DNA of 64,000 bases from Nocardioides sp. Root682 (GCF_001427795.1 NZ_LMHJ01000002.1:1-64000), one strand, 5' to 3'. Positions 17,631-27,257 are shown, numbered from the stretch's first letter. Notes: generated by a model not told the origin, from the sequence alone. Numbers and translations are program-made.

Positions 17631-19184
17631 GTGTTCGTCCCGTTCAGCGTCAACGACTTCCTCGACCGCGCCACGGCGGTGTACGGCGATCGGGTCGGCG
17701 TCGTGGACGAGCCGGACCAGCCGGCGCCCAGTCAGGGCGGGCTGACCTATGCCCAGGTGGGGGCGCTCGCGCGCCGGCAGGCGGCGAAGCTGGACGAGCT
17801 CGGCATCGGTGTGGGTGACCGGGTGGCGATCGTCAGCCACAACAGCAGCCGCCTGCTGACGTCGTTCTTCGGGGTGAGCGGGTGGGGACGGGTGCTGGTG
17901 CCCGTGAACTTCCGGCTGAGTCCCGACGAGGTGCAGTACATCGTGGAGCACTCGGGCGCCCGGGTGCTGTACGTCGACCCCGAGCTCGAGGAGTCGCTCG
18001 CCGGGGTGACCTGCGAGCAGAAGTTCGTGATCGGCGACGACGACGCGCTCTACGCTGCGCCGGGCGTGGAGCCGCAGCCCTGGGAGTACGACGAGGCCGC
18101 GACCGCCACCATCAACTACACCTCCGGTACGACGGCACGACCCAAGGGCGTCCAGATCACCCACCGCAACATCTGGGTCAACGCGCTCACCTTCGGGCTG
18201 CACGCGCAGATCAGCGATCGCGACGTCTACCTGCACACGTTGCCGATGTTCCACGCGAACGGCTGGGGGATGCCGTTCGCGATGACCGGGATCGGGGCCC
18301 AGCACATCGTGCTGCGCAAGGTCGACGGCGCGGAGATCCTGCGCCGGGTGCGGGATCACGGTGTCACCGTGATGTGTGCTGCCCCGGCGGTCGCGGCCGC
18401 CGTGCTCGAAGCGGCGCAGACGTGGGAGGGCGAGATCCCCGGACGCGACCGGGTGCGGATCATCATGGCCGGCGCCCCACCGCCGACGAAGACGGTGATC
18501 CGGGTCCAGGAGGAGCTCGGGTGGGAGTTCATCCAGATCTACGGCCTCACCGAGACCTCACCGCTGCTGACCTTCAACCGCACCCGCGCCGAGTGGGACG
18601 ACCTCTCGGCCGAGGAGCGGGCGACGAAGCTCACCCGGGCCGGTGCACCGGCGATCGGCGTACGACTGAGGACCGACGAGTCCGAGGAGGGTGCCGGCGA
18701 GGTGCTGGCCCGGTCGAACGTCGTGCTCGAGGGGTACTGGGAGCAGCCGGAGGAGTCGGCCGCCGCGCTGAAGGACGGCTGGTTCCACACCGGCGACGGC
18801 GGGTACCTCGGTGACGACGGCTACCTGACGATCGCGGACCGCAAGAAGGACGTGATCATCACCGGCGGCGAGAACGTCACCTCGATCGAGGTCGAGGACA
18901 CCCTGTTCTCACACCCGGCGGTCGCGGAGGTCGCCGTGATCGGCGTCCCCAGTGAGAAGTGGGGCGAGACGATCAAGGCACTCGTCGTGCTCGGTGCCGA
19001 TGCGACGCCCGGCCCCGAGATGGAGGCCGAGCTGATCCGCTGGTGCAAGGACCGGCTCGCTGGCTACAAGGCGCCGACGTCGGTGGAGTTCCGCGACGAG
19101 CTGGCCCGCACGGCGACCGGCAAGCTGCAGAAGTTCAAGCTGCGCGCCCCTTACTGGGACGGGTTGACCCGCCAGGTGAACTGA
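17631..19184 (+). CDS. AMP-binding acyl-CoA synthetase
   Basis: 517 residues of the ANL superfamily. The P-loop TSGTTARPKG is near 164-174, YGLTETSP is motif A5, HTGDGGYLGDDGYLTIADRKKD leads into the hinge, and RTATGKLQKFKLR carries the C-terminal lysine. It resembles medium/long-chain acyl-CoA or related acid ligases. GTG 17631 has GGAGG upstream (CTGGAGGCACCC). Its 3' end overlaps the minus-strand gene by 34 bases. Substrate unknown. Confidence 0.85.
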   Translation: MFVPFSVNDFLDRATAVYGDRVGVVDEPDQPAPSQGGLTYAQVGALARRQAAKLDELGIGVGDRVAIVSHNSSRLLTSFFGVSGWGRVLVPVNFRLSPDEVQYIVEHSGARVLYVDPELEESLAGVTCEQKFVIGDDDALYAAPGVEPQPWEYDEAATATINYTSGTTARPKGVQITHRNIWVNALTFGLHAQISDRDVYLHTLPMFHANGWGMPFAMTGIGAQHIVLRKVDGAEILRRVRDHGVTVMCAAPAVAAAVLEAAQTWEGEIPGRDRVRIIMAGAPPPTKTVIRVQEELGWEFIQIYGLTETSPLLTFNRTRAEWDDLSAEERATKLTRAGAPAIGVRLRTDESEEGAGEVLARSNVVLEGYWEQPEESAAALKDGWFHTGDGGYLGDDGYLTIADRKKDVIITGGENVTSIEVEDTLFSHPAVAEVAVIGVPSEKWGETIKALVVLGADATPGPEMEAELIRWCKDRLAGYKAPTSVEFRDELARTATGKLQKFKLRAPYWDGLTRQVN

Positions 19185-19699
19185 GCGGCCGGCACGAGCG
19201 AGGCCGCCCATCCGGCGCTCTTCCACGCGTCGACGGTGTCCACCGCCCAGGCCGAGGAGCCCGCGTCAGCCGAGTCGATCACGTCGACCTCGGTCGTCAC
19301 CGGCGACGCAGCCGCAACCAGCGGCTGTCCGCTGATCGGGTCGGTGAGGTCGGGTCCGCCGTCGACGCACGTCGCGCGCACGAGCCCGATGCCGAGCCGT
19401 CGCTGGTTCAGGGCCAGGCTCAGCGCCGCGATGCCCGCTTCGCCGTACCCGACGACCGAGAGGCCGTCCGGCGGGTGCACCGAGGACTCGCGGGCATAGC
19501 GGACCGAACGCAGCAGATCACCCCCGTCGGTCCACGTCGGTACGACGACGCGGACCTTCGCCCGGGTGGCGATCCGGCTCGCGAGCGCCGCCACCGCCTC
19601 GGGGTCGGTACGCACTCCCGGATGCCACAGGAGGAGGGTGTCTGCGTTCGGGTGTCCGTGTACGGCGACCTGGATGCCGGGCGACTGCTGTGTGACCAC
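19151..19699 (-). CDS. hydrolase-fold protein without the usual nucleophile
   Basis: 182 residues from GTG 19699. The pattern HGHPNADTLLLWHPG followed by a turn GYGEAG (84-89) resembles an alpha/beta-hydrolase in which the nucleophile position is Glu87 rather than Ser or Cys. The protein is therefore possibly non-catalytic or assigned to the wrong fold. It is divergent from the cobalamin-riboswitch-controlled cobN operon and shares its promoter region. The 3' end overlaps the acyl-CoA ligase gene. No family was recognised with confidence. Confidence 0.5.
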   Translation of the reverse strand: MVTQQSPGIQVAVHGHPNADTLLLWHPGVRTDPEAVAALASRIATRAKVRVVVPTWTDGGDLLRSVRYARESSVHPPDGLSVVGYGEAGIAALSLALNQRRLGIGLVRATCVDGGPDLTDPISGQPLVAAASPVTTEVDVIDSADAGSSAWAVDTVDAWKSAGWAASLVPAAQFTWRVNPSQ

Positions 19700-19725
19700 G
19701 GGACCACCGTAGGCTGAGCACCCAC

Positions 19726-19828
19726 ATGTCCGCGGCACAGGAACCCGGTGCGAGACCGGGGCGGTTCCGCCACTGTGATCCCAGCCGAGCAGATCGGCGC
19801 GGGTGAGCCAGACACTGGCTGCGGACAT
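19726..19828 (+). promoter_or_regulatory. cobalamin riboswitch upstream of cobN
   Basis: Adenosylcobalamin-type aptamer. The P1 arms ATGTCCGC (19726-19733) and GCGGACAT (19821-19828) pair perfectly. Between them lie the GGAACCCGGTG..GAG..CCGG core, the GCCACTGTG segment and a B12-box-like GAGCCAGACACTGGC. After it a GGGG/CCCC hairpin (19843-19856) abuts the cobN ribosome site GAGGAGG (19857-19863), so control may act on translation. It should repress the cobN-cobF-ferredoxin-cobQ-cobK operon when B12 is plentiful. Confidence 0.92.
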
Positions 19829-19867
19829 CAGCCACCGATCGAGGGGCGCGAACCCCGAGGAGGAACC

Positions 19868-22800
19868 GTGCGCATCGCACTCCTGTCCACGTCCGACACC
19901 GACCTGCTGTCTGCCCGGTCGAGTGGTGCGGACTACGGCTGGGCCAACCCCAGCCGCTCCGACCTCGGTGCTCTCGTCGAGCTCGCAGGGAATGCCGACC
20001 TGGTCGTGTTGCGCCTGCTCGGCTCCCCGCAGCAGTACGACGCCGAGCTGGCCGCGTTGCGCGGCACCGGGCGTCCGCTCGTGGTGCTCGGCGGCGAGCT
20101 CACCCCGAGCGCGGAGCTGATGGAGACCTCGACCGTCCCGGTCGGCGTCGCCGCCGAGGCGCACCGCTACCTCGCCGAGGGTGGTCCGCGGAACCTCGCT
20201 CAGCTGCATGCCTTCCTGTCCGACACCGTGTTGCTGACCGGTGAGGGCTTCGAGGCGCCGGAGGTGATCCCGGCGTGGGGGATCCTCGAGCGCCCGGGGG
20301 TTTCGAGGCTCGCTGACGCTCGCACCTCAACCACCGGGCACGTCGCGAGGGTCGGGGTGTTGTTCTACCGGGCGCACCACGCGAGCGGGAACACCGACTT
20401 CGTGCACGCCCTGTGCGACGCGATCGACGCGACCGGACAGGCTGTGGGTGTGCCGGTCTTCGCGGGCTCGCTGCGCGCGGCGCCGGACGAGCTGTTCACG
20501 GCCCTGGGTGACCTGGACGCGCTGGTCGTCACGGTCCTGGCCGCCGGTGGCAGCACGCCGGCCGCTGTCAGCGCCGGAGGAGACGACGAGACGTGGGACG
20601 TGGAGCGGATCGCCGCGCTCGACATCCCGGTCCTGCAGGGCCTGTGCCTGACCAGCAGCCGTGAGGAGTGGGAGGAGTCGGACGACGGGGTCACCCCGCT
20701 GGACTACGCCAACCAGGTCGCGATTCCCGAGTTCGACGGCCGGATCAGCACCGTGCCGTTCTCCTTCAAGGAGATCGACCCCAACGACCCGGCCGGCCTG
20801 CCGTCGTACGTCGCGGACGCGGAGCGCTCCGCGCGCGTCGCCGGCCTCGCGGTCAACTACGCCCGCCTGCGCTCCGTGCCGCAGAGCGAGAAGCGTCTCG
20901 CGCTGATGCTCAGCGCCTACCCGACCAAGCACGCACGCATCGGCAACGCGGTCGGCCTCGACACCCCGGTGTCGACCGTCCGCCTGCTGCGTCTCCTCGC
21001 TGAGCAGGGTTACGACCTCGGGTCCGACAACGTCGTCACGCGGGTCATGGCGATGGAGGACGACACCGAGGCCGGTGACGCCCTGATCCACGCGCTCATC
21101 GCGGCGGGTGGCCAGGACGAGGAGTGGCTGACCCAGGCGCAGCTGACCGACGCGCACGTGCGGATCAACAAGGCCGACTACGACGCCTGGACGACCGACG
21201 TCCCGGCCGACCTGCGCGACGCGATGGTCGAGGCGTGGGGCGAGTCGCCCGGCTCATTGTTCGTCAACGACGCCGGCGAGATCGTGCTGGCCACGCTGCG
21301 GGCCGGCAACATCGTGCTGATGATCCAGCCGCCCCGCGGCTTCGGCGAGAACCCCGTCGCGATCTACCACGACCCGGACCTGGCTCCGAGCCACCACTAC
21401 CTGGCGGCGTACCGCTGGGTCCGCAGTGCCGTCGACAGGGGAGGCTTCGGCGCCCACGCCATCATCCACCTCGGCAAGCACGGCTCGATGGAGTGGCTGC
21501 CCGGCAAGAACGCGGCGCTGTCGGCCTCGTGTGCGACCGACGCGGCGATCGGCAGCATGCCGCTGATCTACCCGTTCCTGGTCAACGACCCGGGCGAGGG
21601 CGCGCAGGCCAAGCGCCGTGCGCACGCGACGATCATCGACCACCTGGTGCCGCCGATGGCGCGCGCCGAGAGCTACGGCGACATCGCGCGGCTCGAGGGC
21701 CTGCTCGAGGAGTACGACAAGATCTCCGCGATGGACCCGGGCAAGCTCGCGGCCATCCGCGGCGAGATCTGGCAGCTCATGCACGCCGCCGAGATGCACC
21801 GGGACCTCGGGCTCGAGGAGCGACCGGACGACGAGCAGTTCGACGACTTCCTGCTGCACGTCGACGGCTGGCTGTGCGAGATCAAGGACTCCCAGATCCG
21901 CGACGGCCTGCACGTCCTCGGCCAGGCGCCGGAGGGCGAGGCCCGGGTCAACCTGGTCCTCGCGATCCTGCGCGCCTCCCAGGTCTGGGGCGGACAGGCC
22001 CAGTCGGTGCCCGGGCTGCGGTCCGCGCTCGGACTGGCCGTCGACGCGCCCACCACCGACGTCGACCGCGTCGAGGCCGAAGCCCGCGAGCTGGTCGAGG
22101 CGATGGACAAGGCGGGCTGGGACCCGGCGCGGGTCGCCGACCTGACCACCTCGCCCGAGGTGCGCCAGGTCCTGACCTTCGCCGCGACCGAGGTCGTCCC
22201 GCGGCTCGCGCGCACCACCGACGAGCTCGACAACACCCTGCACGCGCTCAACGGTGGCTTCGTGCCGGCCGGCCCGTCCGGTTCGCCGTTGCGCGGGCTG
22301 GTCAACGTGCTGCCGACCGGCCGCAACTTCTACACCGTCGACCCGCGGGCGGTTCCGTCGCGACTGGCGTGGCAGACCGGCCAGGCGATGGCCGACTCGC
22401 TCATCCAGCGCTACCTCGACGACGAGGGCAGCTACCCCGAGTCGGTCGGCCTGTCCGTCTGGGGTACGTCGGCCATGCGGACCTCCGGCGACGACATCGC
22501 CGAGGTCCTGGCGCTCCTCGGCGTCCGGCCGGAGTGGGACGAGGCCTCCAAGCGGGTCCATGACCTGACAGTGATTCCCCTGGAGGAGCTGGGGCGTCCG
22601 CGCATCGACGTCACCGTGCGGATCTCCGGGTTCTTCCGGGACGCGTTCCCGCACGTCGTCGCGATGCTCGACGACGCGGTGAAGCTGGTGGCGGCGCTCG
22701 ACGAGCCGGCTGACCAGAACTTCGTGCGCGCGCACGCCCAGGCCGACCTGGCCGAGCACGGCGACGAGCGGCGCGCGACCACGCGGATCTTCGGCTCCAA

Positions 22801-23500
22801 GCCGGGGTCCTACGGCGCGGGCATCCTGCAGGCCGTCGAGTCGGGCACCTGGCGCGACGACGCCGACCTCGCCGAGGTCTACACGGCGTGGGGCGGCTTC
22901 GCCTACGGCCGTGGGCTGGACGGCGTCCCGGCCGCGGACGACATGCGCAGCAACTACAAGCGGATCAAGGTCGCCGCGAAGAACATCGACACCCGCGAGC
23001 ACGACATCGCGGACAGCGACGACTACTTCCAGTACCACGGCGGCATGGTCGCCACCGTGCGTGCGCTCTCGGGCACCAACCCGAAGGCGTACGTCGGCGA
23101 CTCGACCACGCCGGACGCCGTACGCACGCGAACGCTGCAGGAGGAGACCAACCGCGTCTTCCGGGCGCGGGTGGTCAACCCGCGCTGGATCGGCGCGATG
23201 CAGCGTCACGGCTACAAGGGCGCCTTCGAGCTCGCGGCCACCGTCGACTACCTCTTCGGCTTCGACGCCACCGCCGGGGTCGTCCACGACTGGATGTACG
23301 AGTCGCTGGCCAAGGAGTACGTCCTCGACGAGACGAACCAGGAGTTCCTGCGCAAGTCGAACCCCTGGGCGCTGCGCAGCATCGTCGAGCGACTCCACGA
23401 GGCGAAGGACCGCGGCCTGTGGGCCGAGCCGGACCCGGAGATCCTGGCCGCGCTGCAGCAGGCCTATCTCGACGTCGAAGGTGACCTGGAAGACCGATGA
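19868..23500 (+). CDS. cobN: cobaltochelatase subunit CobN
   Basis: 1210 residues, close to the ~1250 of CobN/BchH-type large chelatase subunits. It inserts cobalt into hydrogenobyrinic acid a,c-diamide with ATP-driven partners; here the partner is most likely the fused ChlI-ChlD protein at 41-43 kb. The family motif HLGKHGSMEWLPGK lies near residue 533. GTG 19868 has the strong site GAGGAGGA just upstream, directly after the riboswitch. Odd: residues ~144-156 (GVSRLADARTSTT) are encoded by a palindromic repeat (20299-20335), in a linker before RVGVLFYRAHH. Confidence 0.95.
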   Translation: MRIALLSTSDTDLLSARSSGADYGWANPSRSDLGALVELAGNADLVVLRLLGSPQQYDAELAALRGTGRPLVVLGGELTPSAELMETSTVPVGVAAEAHRYLAEGGPRNLAQLHAFLSDTVLLTGEGFEAPEVIPAWGILERPGVSRLADARTSTTGHVARVGVLFYRAHHASGNTDFVHALCDAIDATGQAVGVPVFAGSLRAAPDELFTALGDLDALVVTVLAAGGSTPAAVSAGGDDETWDVERIAALDIPVLQGLCLTSSREEWEESDDGVTPLDYANQVAIPEFDGRISTVPFSFKEIDPNDPAGLPSYVADAERSARVAGLAVNYARLRSVPQSEKRLALMLSAYPTKHARIGNAVGLDTPVSTVRLLRLLAEQGYDLGSDNVVTRVMAMEDDTEAGDALIHALIAAGGQDEEWLTQAQLTDAHVRINKADYDAWTTDVPADLRDAMVEAWGESPGSLFVNDAGEIVLATLRAGNIVLMIQPPRGFGENPVAIYHDPDLAPSHHYLAAYRWVRSAVDRGGFGAHAIIHLGKHGSMEWLPGKNAALSASCATDAAIGSMPLIYPFLVNDPGEGAQAKRRAHATIIDHLVPPMARAESYGDIARLEGLLEEYDKISAMDPGKLAAIRGEIWQLMHAAEMHRDLGLEERPDDEQFDDFLLHVDGWLCEIKDSQIRDGLHVLGQAPEGEARVNLVLAILRASQVWGGQAQSVPGLRSALGLAVDAPTTDVDRVEAEARELVEAMDKAGWDPARVADLTTSPEVRQVLTFAATEVVPRLARTTDELDNTLHALNGGFVPAGPSGSPLRGLVNVLPTGRNFYTVDPRAVPSRLAWQTGQAMADSLIQRYLDDEGSYPESVGLSVWGTSAMRTSGDDIAEVLALLGVRPEWDEASKRVHDLTVIPLEELGRPRIDVTVRISGFFRDAFPHVVAMLDDAVKLVAALDEPADQNFVRAHAQADLAEHGDERRATTRIFGSKPGSYGAGILQAVESGTWRDDADLAEVYTAWGGFAYGRGLDGVPAADDMRSNYKRIKVAAKNIDTREHDIADSDDYFQYHGGMVATVRALSGTNPKAYVGDSTTPDAVRTRTLQEETNRVFRARVVNPRWIGAMQRHGYKGAFELAATVDYLFGFDATAGVVHDWMYESLAKEYVLDETNQEFLRKSNPWALRSIVERLHEAKDRGLWAEPDPEILAALQQAYLDVEGDLEDR
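20299..20335 (+). repeat. intragenic palindromic repeat, copy in cobN
   Basis: 37 bp beginning GGTTTCGAGGCTCG and ending CACCTCAACCACC. It is a shortened version of the copies at 39118 and 45959. The ends (GGTT..GAGG / CCTC..AACC) pair as an imperfect hairpin. It is translated in frame, in the opposite direction relative to the other two copies. Confidence 0.8.
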
Positions 23501-24255
23501 AGGTCAGGATCCTCGGCTTCGGGATGGGGCCGCAGCACGTCACCCCCGAGGTCGCCGAGGCGCTCCGGGGCTGTGACTACGCGCTGGCGGTCCAGAAGGG
23601 CGAGTCGGACTCGCTGCTGGACGTGCGGCGCGCCGTGTGTGAGGCGTACGGCGTCGAGCTGGTCGTCGTACGCGATCCGGAACGGGACCGTTCCCCGGGC
23701 CTGGACCGCGCGGGCTACGAAGGCGCCGTCGCCGACTGGTACGACGCCCGCCTGGCGGCGTACCGCGACGTGCTCGAGTCGCGTGGGGGCGTCGCCGCCT
23801 TCCTCGTGTGGGGCGACCCGTCCCTCTATGACGGCACGATCCGGATCGTCGAGGAGCTGGCCGAGAAGATCGACCTGTCGTACGACGTCCTCCCCGGCAT
23901 CAGCGCGCCGCAGGTGCTGGCCGCACGGCACCGGATCGTCCTGCACCAGGTCGGCAAGCCGGTGCACGTCACGACCGCCCGGCGCCTGCGCCACGACGTC
24001 ACCTCGGGGCAGAAGAACCTCGTCGTGATGCTCACCTCGGGCGTGGATCTCGACGGGTTCGACGACTGGCACATCTGGTGGGGCGCCAACCTCGGCGGTG
24101 TGGGGGAGCGTCTCGTCAGTGGTCGGGTCGGGGCCGTGCGCACGGCGCTGGTCGAGGCGCGGACCGAGGCGAAGGCCGAGGCTGGCTGGGTGATGGACCT
24201 GTTCCTGATCCGGGCGCCGGACCTGCCGCTGGAGGACTCCGATGGCGCTGCCTGA
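23497..24255 (+). CDS. cobF: precorrin-6A synthase (deacetylating)
   Basis: 252 residues of the SAM-dependent tetrapyrrole methylase family. It has the N-terminal GFGMGPQH motif and WGDPSLYD. CobF methylates C1 of the corrin ring with loss of acetate and is specific to the aerobic pathway, so its presence defines which pathway this is. The start overlaps the cobN stop (ATGA). Confidence 0.9.
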   Translation: MKVRILGFGMGPQHVTPEVAEALRGCDYALAVQKGESDSLLDVRRAVCEAYGVELVVVRDPERDRSPGLDRAGYEGAVADWYDARLAAYRDVLESRGGVAAFLVWGDPSLYDGTIRIVEELAEKIDLSYDVLPGISAPQVLAARHRIVLHQVGKPVHVTTARRLRHDVTSGQKNLVVMLTSGVDLDGFDDWHIWWGANLGGVGERLVSGRVGAVRTALVEARTEAKAEAGWVMDLFLIRAPDLPLEDSDGAA

Positions 24256-24604
24256 TCGCGACGTGCTGCTCTGCCGCGACTGCTGCTGCGGTACGACGAA
24301 GAAGCACCCCGCGATCGACCACTCCGCCCAGCGCGACGCGATCGAGGCGCTGGACGACCCCGCCGGCCGACGCGGGCCGCGGATCCGGGTGCGGGTCGTC
24401 GACTGTCTCGACGAGTGCGACCGCAGCAACGTGGTGCTCGTGCGCGACTTCACGTACTTCCCAGGCGGGCGGCGTCCCAAGGACACCTGGCTCGGCGGTG
24501 TGCTCTCGGAGGCGACCACCGACGAGGTCGTGGACTGGGTGCGCGAGGGCGGCGCCGTACCGCCGTCGCTGGCGCCGCGGGTCTTCCGGGGCCGGCGCCA
24601 GTGA
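24242..24604 (+). CDS. thioredoxin-like [2Fe-2S] ferredoxin-like protein in the cob operon
   Basis: 120 residues, soluble. Cysteines lie at 11, 14, 15 and 16 (LLCRDCCCGT) and at 55 and 59 (VDCLDECD). The CxxxC second pair and the overall size resemble thioredoxin-like 2Fe-2S ferredoxins. It overlaps cobF by 14 bases and cobQ by four (GTGA), so it is firmly inside the riboswitch-controlled operon. A role as electron donor for corrin-ring oxidation or cobalt reduction is plausible because no CobR gene is seen. This is inference. Confidence 0.7.
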   Translation: MALPDRDVLLCRDCCCGTTKKHPAIDHSAQRDAIEALDDPAGRRGPRIRVRVVDCLDECDRSNVVLVRDFTYFPGGRRPKDTWLGGVLSEATTDEVVDWVREGGAVPPSLAPRVFRGRRQ

Positions 24605-26064
24605 ATCTCGTGACGGTTGCTGCGCAACCTCCTCGATCACCGAAAGCCCTGCTCGTCGCCGGCATGACGTCCGACGCCGGCAAGAGCGTCGTGGTGACCG
24701 GCCTGTGCCGGGCGTTCGCGCGTCGCGGCATCTCCGTGGCGCCGTACAAGGCGCAGAACATGTCGAACAACTCGATGGTCGTCACCTCACCCGACGGCAC
24801 GCCGGGCGAGATCGGCCGCGCCCAGTGGGTGCAGGCGCTCGCCGCGGGGGTCGTGCCCGAGGTCGCGATGAACCCGGTGCTGCTCAAGCCGGGCAGCGAC
24901 CGCCGCAGCCACGTCATCCGGATGGGCCAGCCCGACGGCGAGGTGTCCGCCCGCGACTGGCAGACCGGGCGTCAGCGGCTGGCCGAGAGCGCGTTCGCGG
25001 CGTTCGACGACCTGCGGTCGCGGTTCGACCTGGTCGTCGCCGAGGGCGCGGGCAGCCCGACGGAGATCAACCTGCGCTCCAGCGACTACGTCAACATGGG
25101 CCTCGCGCAGCACGGCACGGTCCCGACCGTCGTCGTCGGCGACATCGATCGCGGCGGCTGGTTCGCCTCGGCGTTCGGGACCCTGGCGCTGCTGTCACCT
25201 GAGGACCAGCGGCTCATCGCCGGGTTCCTGGTCAACCGGTTCCGTGGCGACGTCGACCTGCTGCGCCCGGGTCTTGAGGACCTCCAACGACGCACCGGTC
25301 GGCCGACGTACGGCGTCCTGCCGTGGCATCCCGACCTCTGGCTGGACTCCGAGGACGCGCTCGACCTGCAGGGCCGCCGCGCGCCCGTGGACGGCGCGTT
25401 GAAGGTGGCCGTCGTCCGACTCCCGCGGATCAGCAACTTCACCGATGTCGACGCGCTCGGCCTCGAGCCGGGGCTCGACGTCAGCTTCGTGTCCGACCCG
25501 TCGCGGCTCGCGGACGCCGATCTGGTGGTGCTTCCGGGCACCCGCTCGACCATCGCTGACCTCGCGTGGCTGCGCTCCCGAGGTCTGGACACCGCGATCC
25601 TCAAGCACGCCGCCGCCGGTCGGCCGGTGCTCGGCATCTGTGGTGGCTGTCAGATGCTCGGCACCACGATCACCGATCCGGACGGTGTCGAGGGTTCCGC
25701 GGGGGCGGTCGTCGAGGGCCTCGGCCTGCTCGACCTCGTCACGAGGTTCGACGCGGTGAAGACGCTGCGCCTGCACGAACCGGCCGGCTACGAGATCCAC
25801 CACGGACGGATCACGGGGGAGCGCACGCGTGGCTCGGTGACCGGCACGATGGTGCACGGCAGCCTCGAGGACGACACCGCTCGTGGTGCCTACCTCACGG
25901 AGGCGCTCGGCATCGAGTCGACCGCGTCGTTCCCGGAGGCGAGGGCCCGGCGCCTGGACCTGCTCGGCGACCTCGTCGAGGAGCACCTCGACCTCGACGC
26001 CCTGCTCGCGCTCGCAGGCGACGGGGTCCCGGCCCTGCCGGTGGTCACAGGAGGACTGGCATGA
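24601..26064 (+). CDS. cobQ: cobyric acid synthase
   Basis: 487 residues. The N-terminal P-loop-like GMTSDAGKS (21-29) belongs to the ATP-dependent synthetase domain. The C-terminal type 1 glutamine amidotransferase domain has Cys347 (GICGGCQM) and His419 (MVHGSLEDD). It amidates four peripheral carboxylates of adenosylcobyrinic a,c-diamide. GTG 24601 overlaps the previous stop. Odd: residues ~2-14 ([13 protein letters not shown]) come from a palindromic repeat also found at 37366-37390, so the N-terminal extension seems to have been gained by insertion. Confidence 0.95.
   Translation: MNLVTVAAQPPRSPKALLVAGMTSDAGKSVVVTGLCRAFARRGISVAPYKAQNMSNNSMVVTSPDGTPGEIGRAQWVQALAAGVVPEVAMNPVLLKPGSDRRSHVIRMGQPDGEVSARDWQTGRQRLAESAFAAFDDLRSRFDLVVAEGAGSPTEINLRSSDYVNMGLAQHGTVPTVVVGDIDRGGWFASAFGTLALLSPEDQRLIAGFLVNRFRGDVDLLRPGLEDLQRRTGRPTYGVLPWHPDLWLDSEDALDLQGRRAPVDGALKVAVVRLPRISNFTDVDALGLEPGLDVSFVSDPSRLADADLVVLPGTRSTIADLAWLRSRGLDTAILKHAAAGRPVLGICGGCQMLGTTITDPDGVEGSAGAVVEGLGLLDLVTRFDAVKTLRLHEPAGYEIHHGRITGERTRGSVTGTMVHGSLEDDTARGAYLTEALGIESTASFPEARARRLDLLGDLVEEHLDLDALLALAGDGVPALPVVTGGLA
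24606..24640 (+). repeat. intragenic palindromic repeat at the cobQ 5' end
   Basis: Carries GACGGTTGCTGCGCAACC followed by TCCTCGA (24612-24636), identical over 25 bases to 37366-37390. The core GGTTGC-TGC-GCAACC is a perfect hairpin. Similarity extends a few bases on both sides (TCTCG before, CA.CG after). Confidence 0.8.
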
Positions 26065-26789
26065 GGGTGTTGCTGCTCGGCGGGACGGGCGAGGCGCGCG
26101 ACCTCGCCGAGGCCCTGGTGGCCGACGGCGTGGACGTCGTGTCGTCGCTCGCGGGTCGGGTCGCGCGTCCCCGGTTGCCGGTGGGAGAGGTCCGCATCGG
26201 CGGCTTCGGTGGCGTCGAGGGCCTGCGCTCCGCGCTGGCGGAGTACGACGTCGTCGTGGACGCCACGCACCCGTTCGCCGCCGGCATGTCGAGGAACGCC
26301 GCAGCGGCCTGTGCTGCCGAGGGCACGCCGCTGCTGCGCCTCGAACGACCGGGCTGGGGCGACCGCGCGACGCCTTCGTGGATCTGGGTCGACACCCACG
26401 AAGAGGCCGCGATCGTCGCGGGCGAGCTCGGCCACCGGCCGTTCCTCACCGTCGGACGGCAGGAGCTGGCGCGGTTCGTCCCGAAGCTGCGGGACCTCCA
26501 CGTGCTGGCCCGGGTCGTCGACGTCCCCGACGTCGAGCTGCCCGAGCCGTGGGAACTGCTGACGTCTCGCGGGCCGTACACGCTCGACGGCGAGCGGGCC
26601 CTGATGGTCGACCGCGACGTGCTGGTCACCAAGGACTCGGGGGGTGCCCACACCTGGCCGAAGATGGAGGCTGCCGCCGAGCTCGGCATCCCCGTGGTCG
26701 TCGTACGACGGGCGGGCGGGCCCGACGGCGTCGCGACCGTGCACGAGGTCGATGCCGTGCTGAGCTGGGTCCGCTCGATCCAGCCGTAG
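26061..26789 (+). CDS. cobK: precorrin-6A reductase
   Basis: 242 residues of the CobK/CbiJ family: [19 protein letters not shown] nucleotide-binding start, DATHPFAA in the middle, VTKDSGG toward the C-terminus. It uses NADPH to reduce precorrin-6A to precorrin-6B. The start overlaps the cobQ stop (ATGA). Last gene of the cobN operon, convergent with the next gene seven bases on. Confidence 0.93.
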   Translation: MRVLLLGGTGEARDLAEALVADGVDVVSSLAGRVARPRLPVGEVRIGGFGGVEGLRSALAEYDVVVDATHPFAAGMSRNAAAACAAEGTPLLRLERPGWGDRATPSWIWVDTHEEAAIVAGELGHRPFLTVGRQELARFVPKLRDLHVLARVVDVPDVELPEPWELLTSRGPYTLDGERALMVDRDVLVTKDSGGAHTWPKMEAAAELGIPVVVVRRAGGPDGVATVHEVDAVLSWVRSIQP

Positions 26790-26796
26790 CGGACCC

Positions 26797-27219
26797 TCAG
26801 GGACGGCGCTCGTGGCCCGCGCGGCCGTGGGTGCGCCGGTCCTCCTTCATCTCCGCCTCGTAGAGGTGGCGACGTCCGCCGACGAGGGTGTCGCGGGCCT
26901 GCTGCTCGAGGCGTCGGAACGCGGCGTAGTACCCGTCGTCGTACTCCTCGACGACCTGGAAGGTCCAGCGGCCGTGCAGCACGTTGCGGCCGACCAGCTC
27001 CTCCTCGAAGCGGTCGGCCAGCTCGGTGTGACCGGCGTCCCGCAGCTGCTCGACGCCCTTGCCGAGGGTGAGGTCGGCGGTGCCGCTGAGCCGGTGGAAG
27101 GCGTAGAGGTGGCCGCGGGCGATCTCGACCGCCTCGAGGGCCTCAGAGATGTTTCCGAGGCCCTCGATGGTCAGGTCGTCGACGCCGCCGGGGCGGACGT
27201 GCTCGTCGTCGGTCGTCAT
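26797..27219 (-). CDS. conserved hypothetical protein
   Basis: 140 residues, charged and helical, no membrane segment. GHLYAFHRLSGTADLTLGKGVEQLRDAGH and the C-terminal GGRRHLYEAEMKEDRR suggest a small conserved actinobacterial protein, but I cannot name the family. ATG 27219 (MTTDDEHVRPGG) is preferred; an upstream start would add 11 residues with no ribosome site visible. It lies 38 bases downstream of the qorB-like gene, in the same direction. Confidence 0.55.
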   Translation of the reverse strand: MTTDDEHVRPGGVDDLTIEGLGNISEALEAVEIARGHLYAFHRLSGTADLTLGKGVEQLRDAGHTELADRFEEELVGRNVLHGRWTFQVVEEYDDGYYAAFRRLEQQARDTLVGGRRHLYEAEMKEDRRTHGRAGHERRP

Positions 27220-27257
27220 GGCGGTGCAGTACCCCCATCCGACGGGAACCACCCGGG

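Noticed and set aside
21254..23398. 714-codon minus-strand frame inside cobN
   Set aside because: Antisense shadow of cobN; no motif and no ribosome site.
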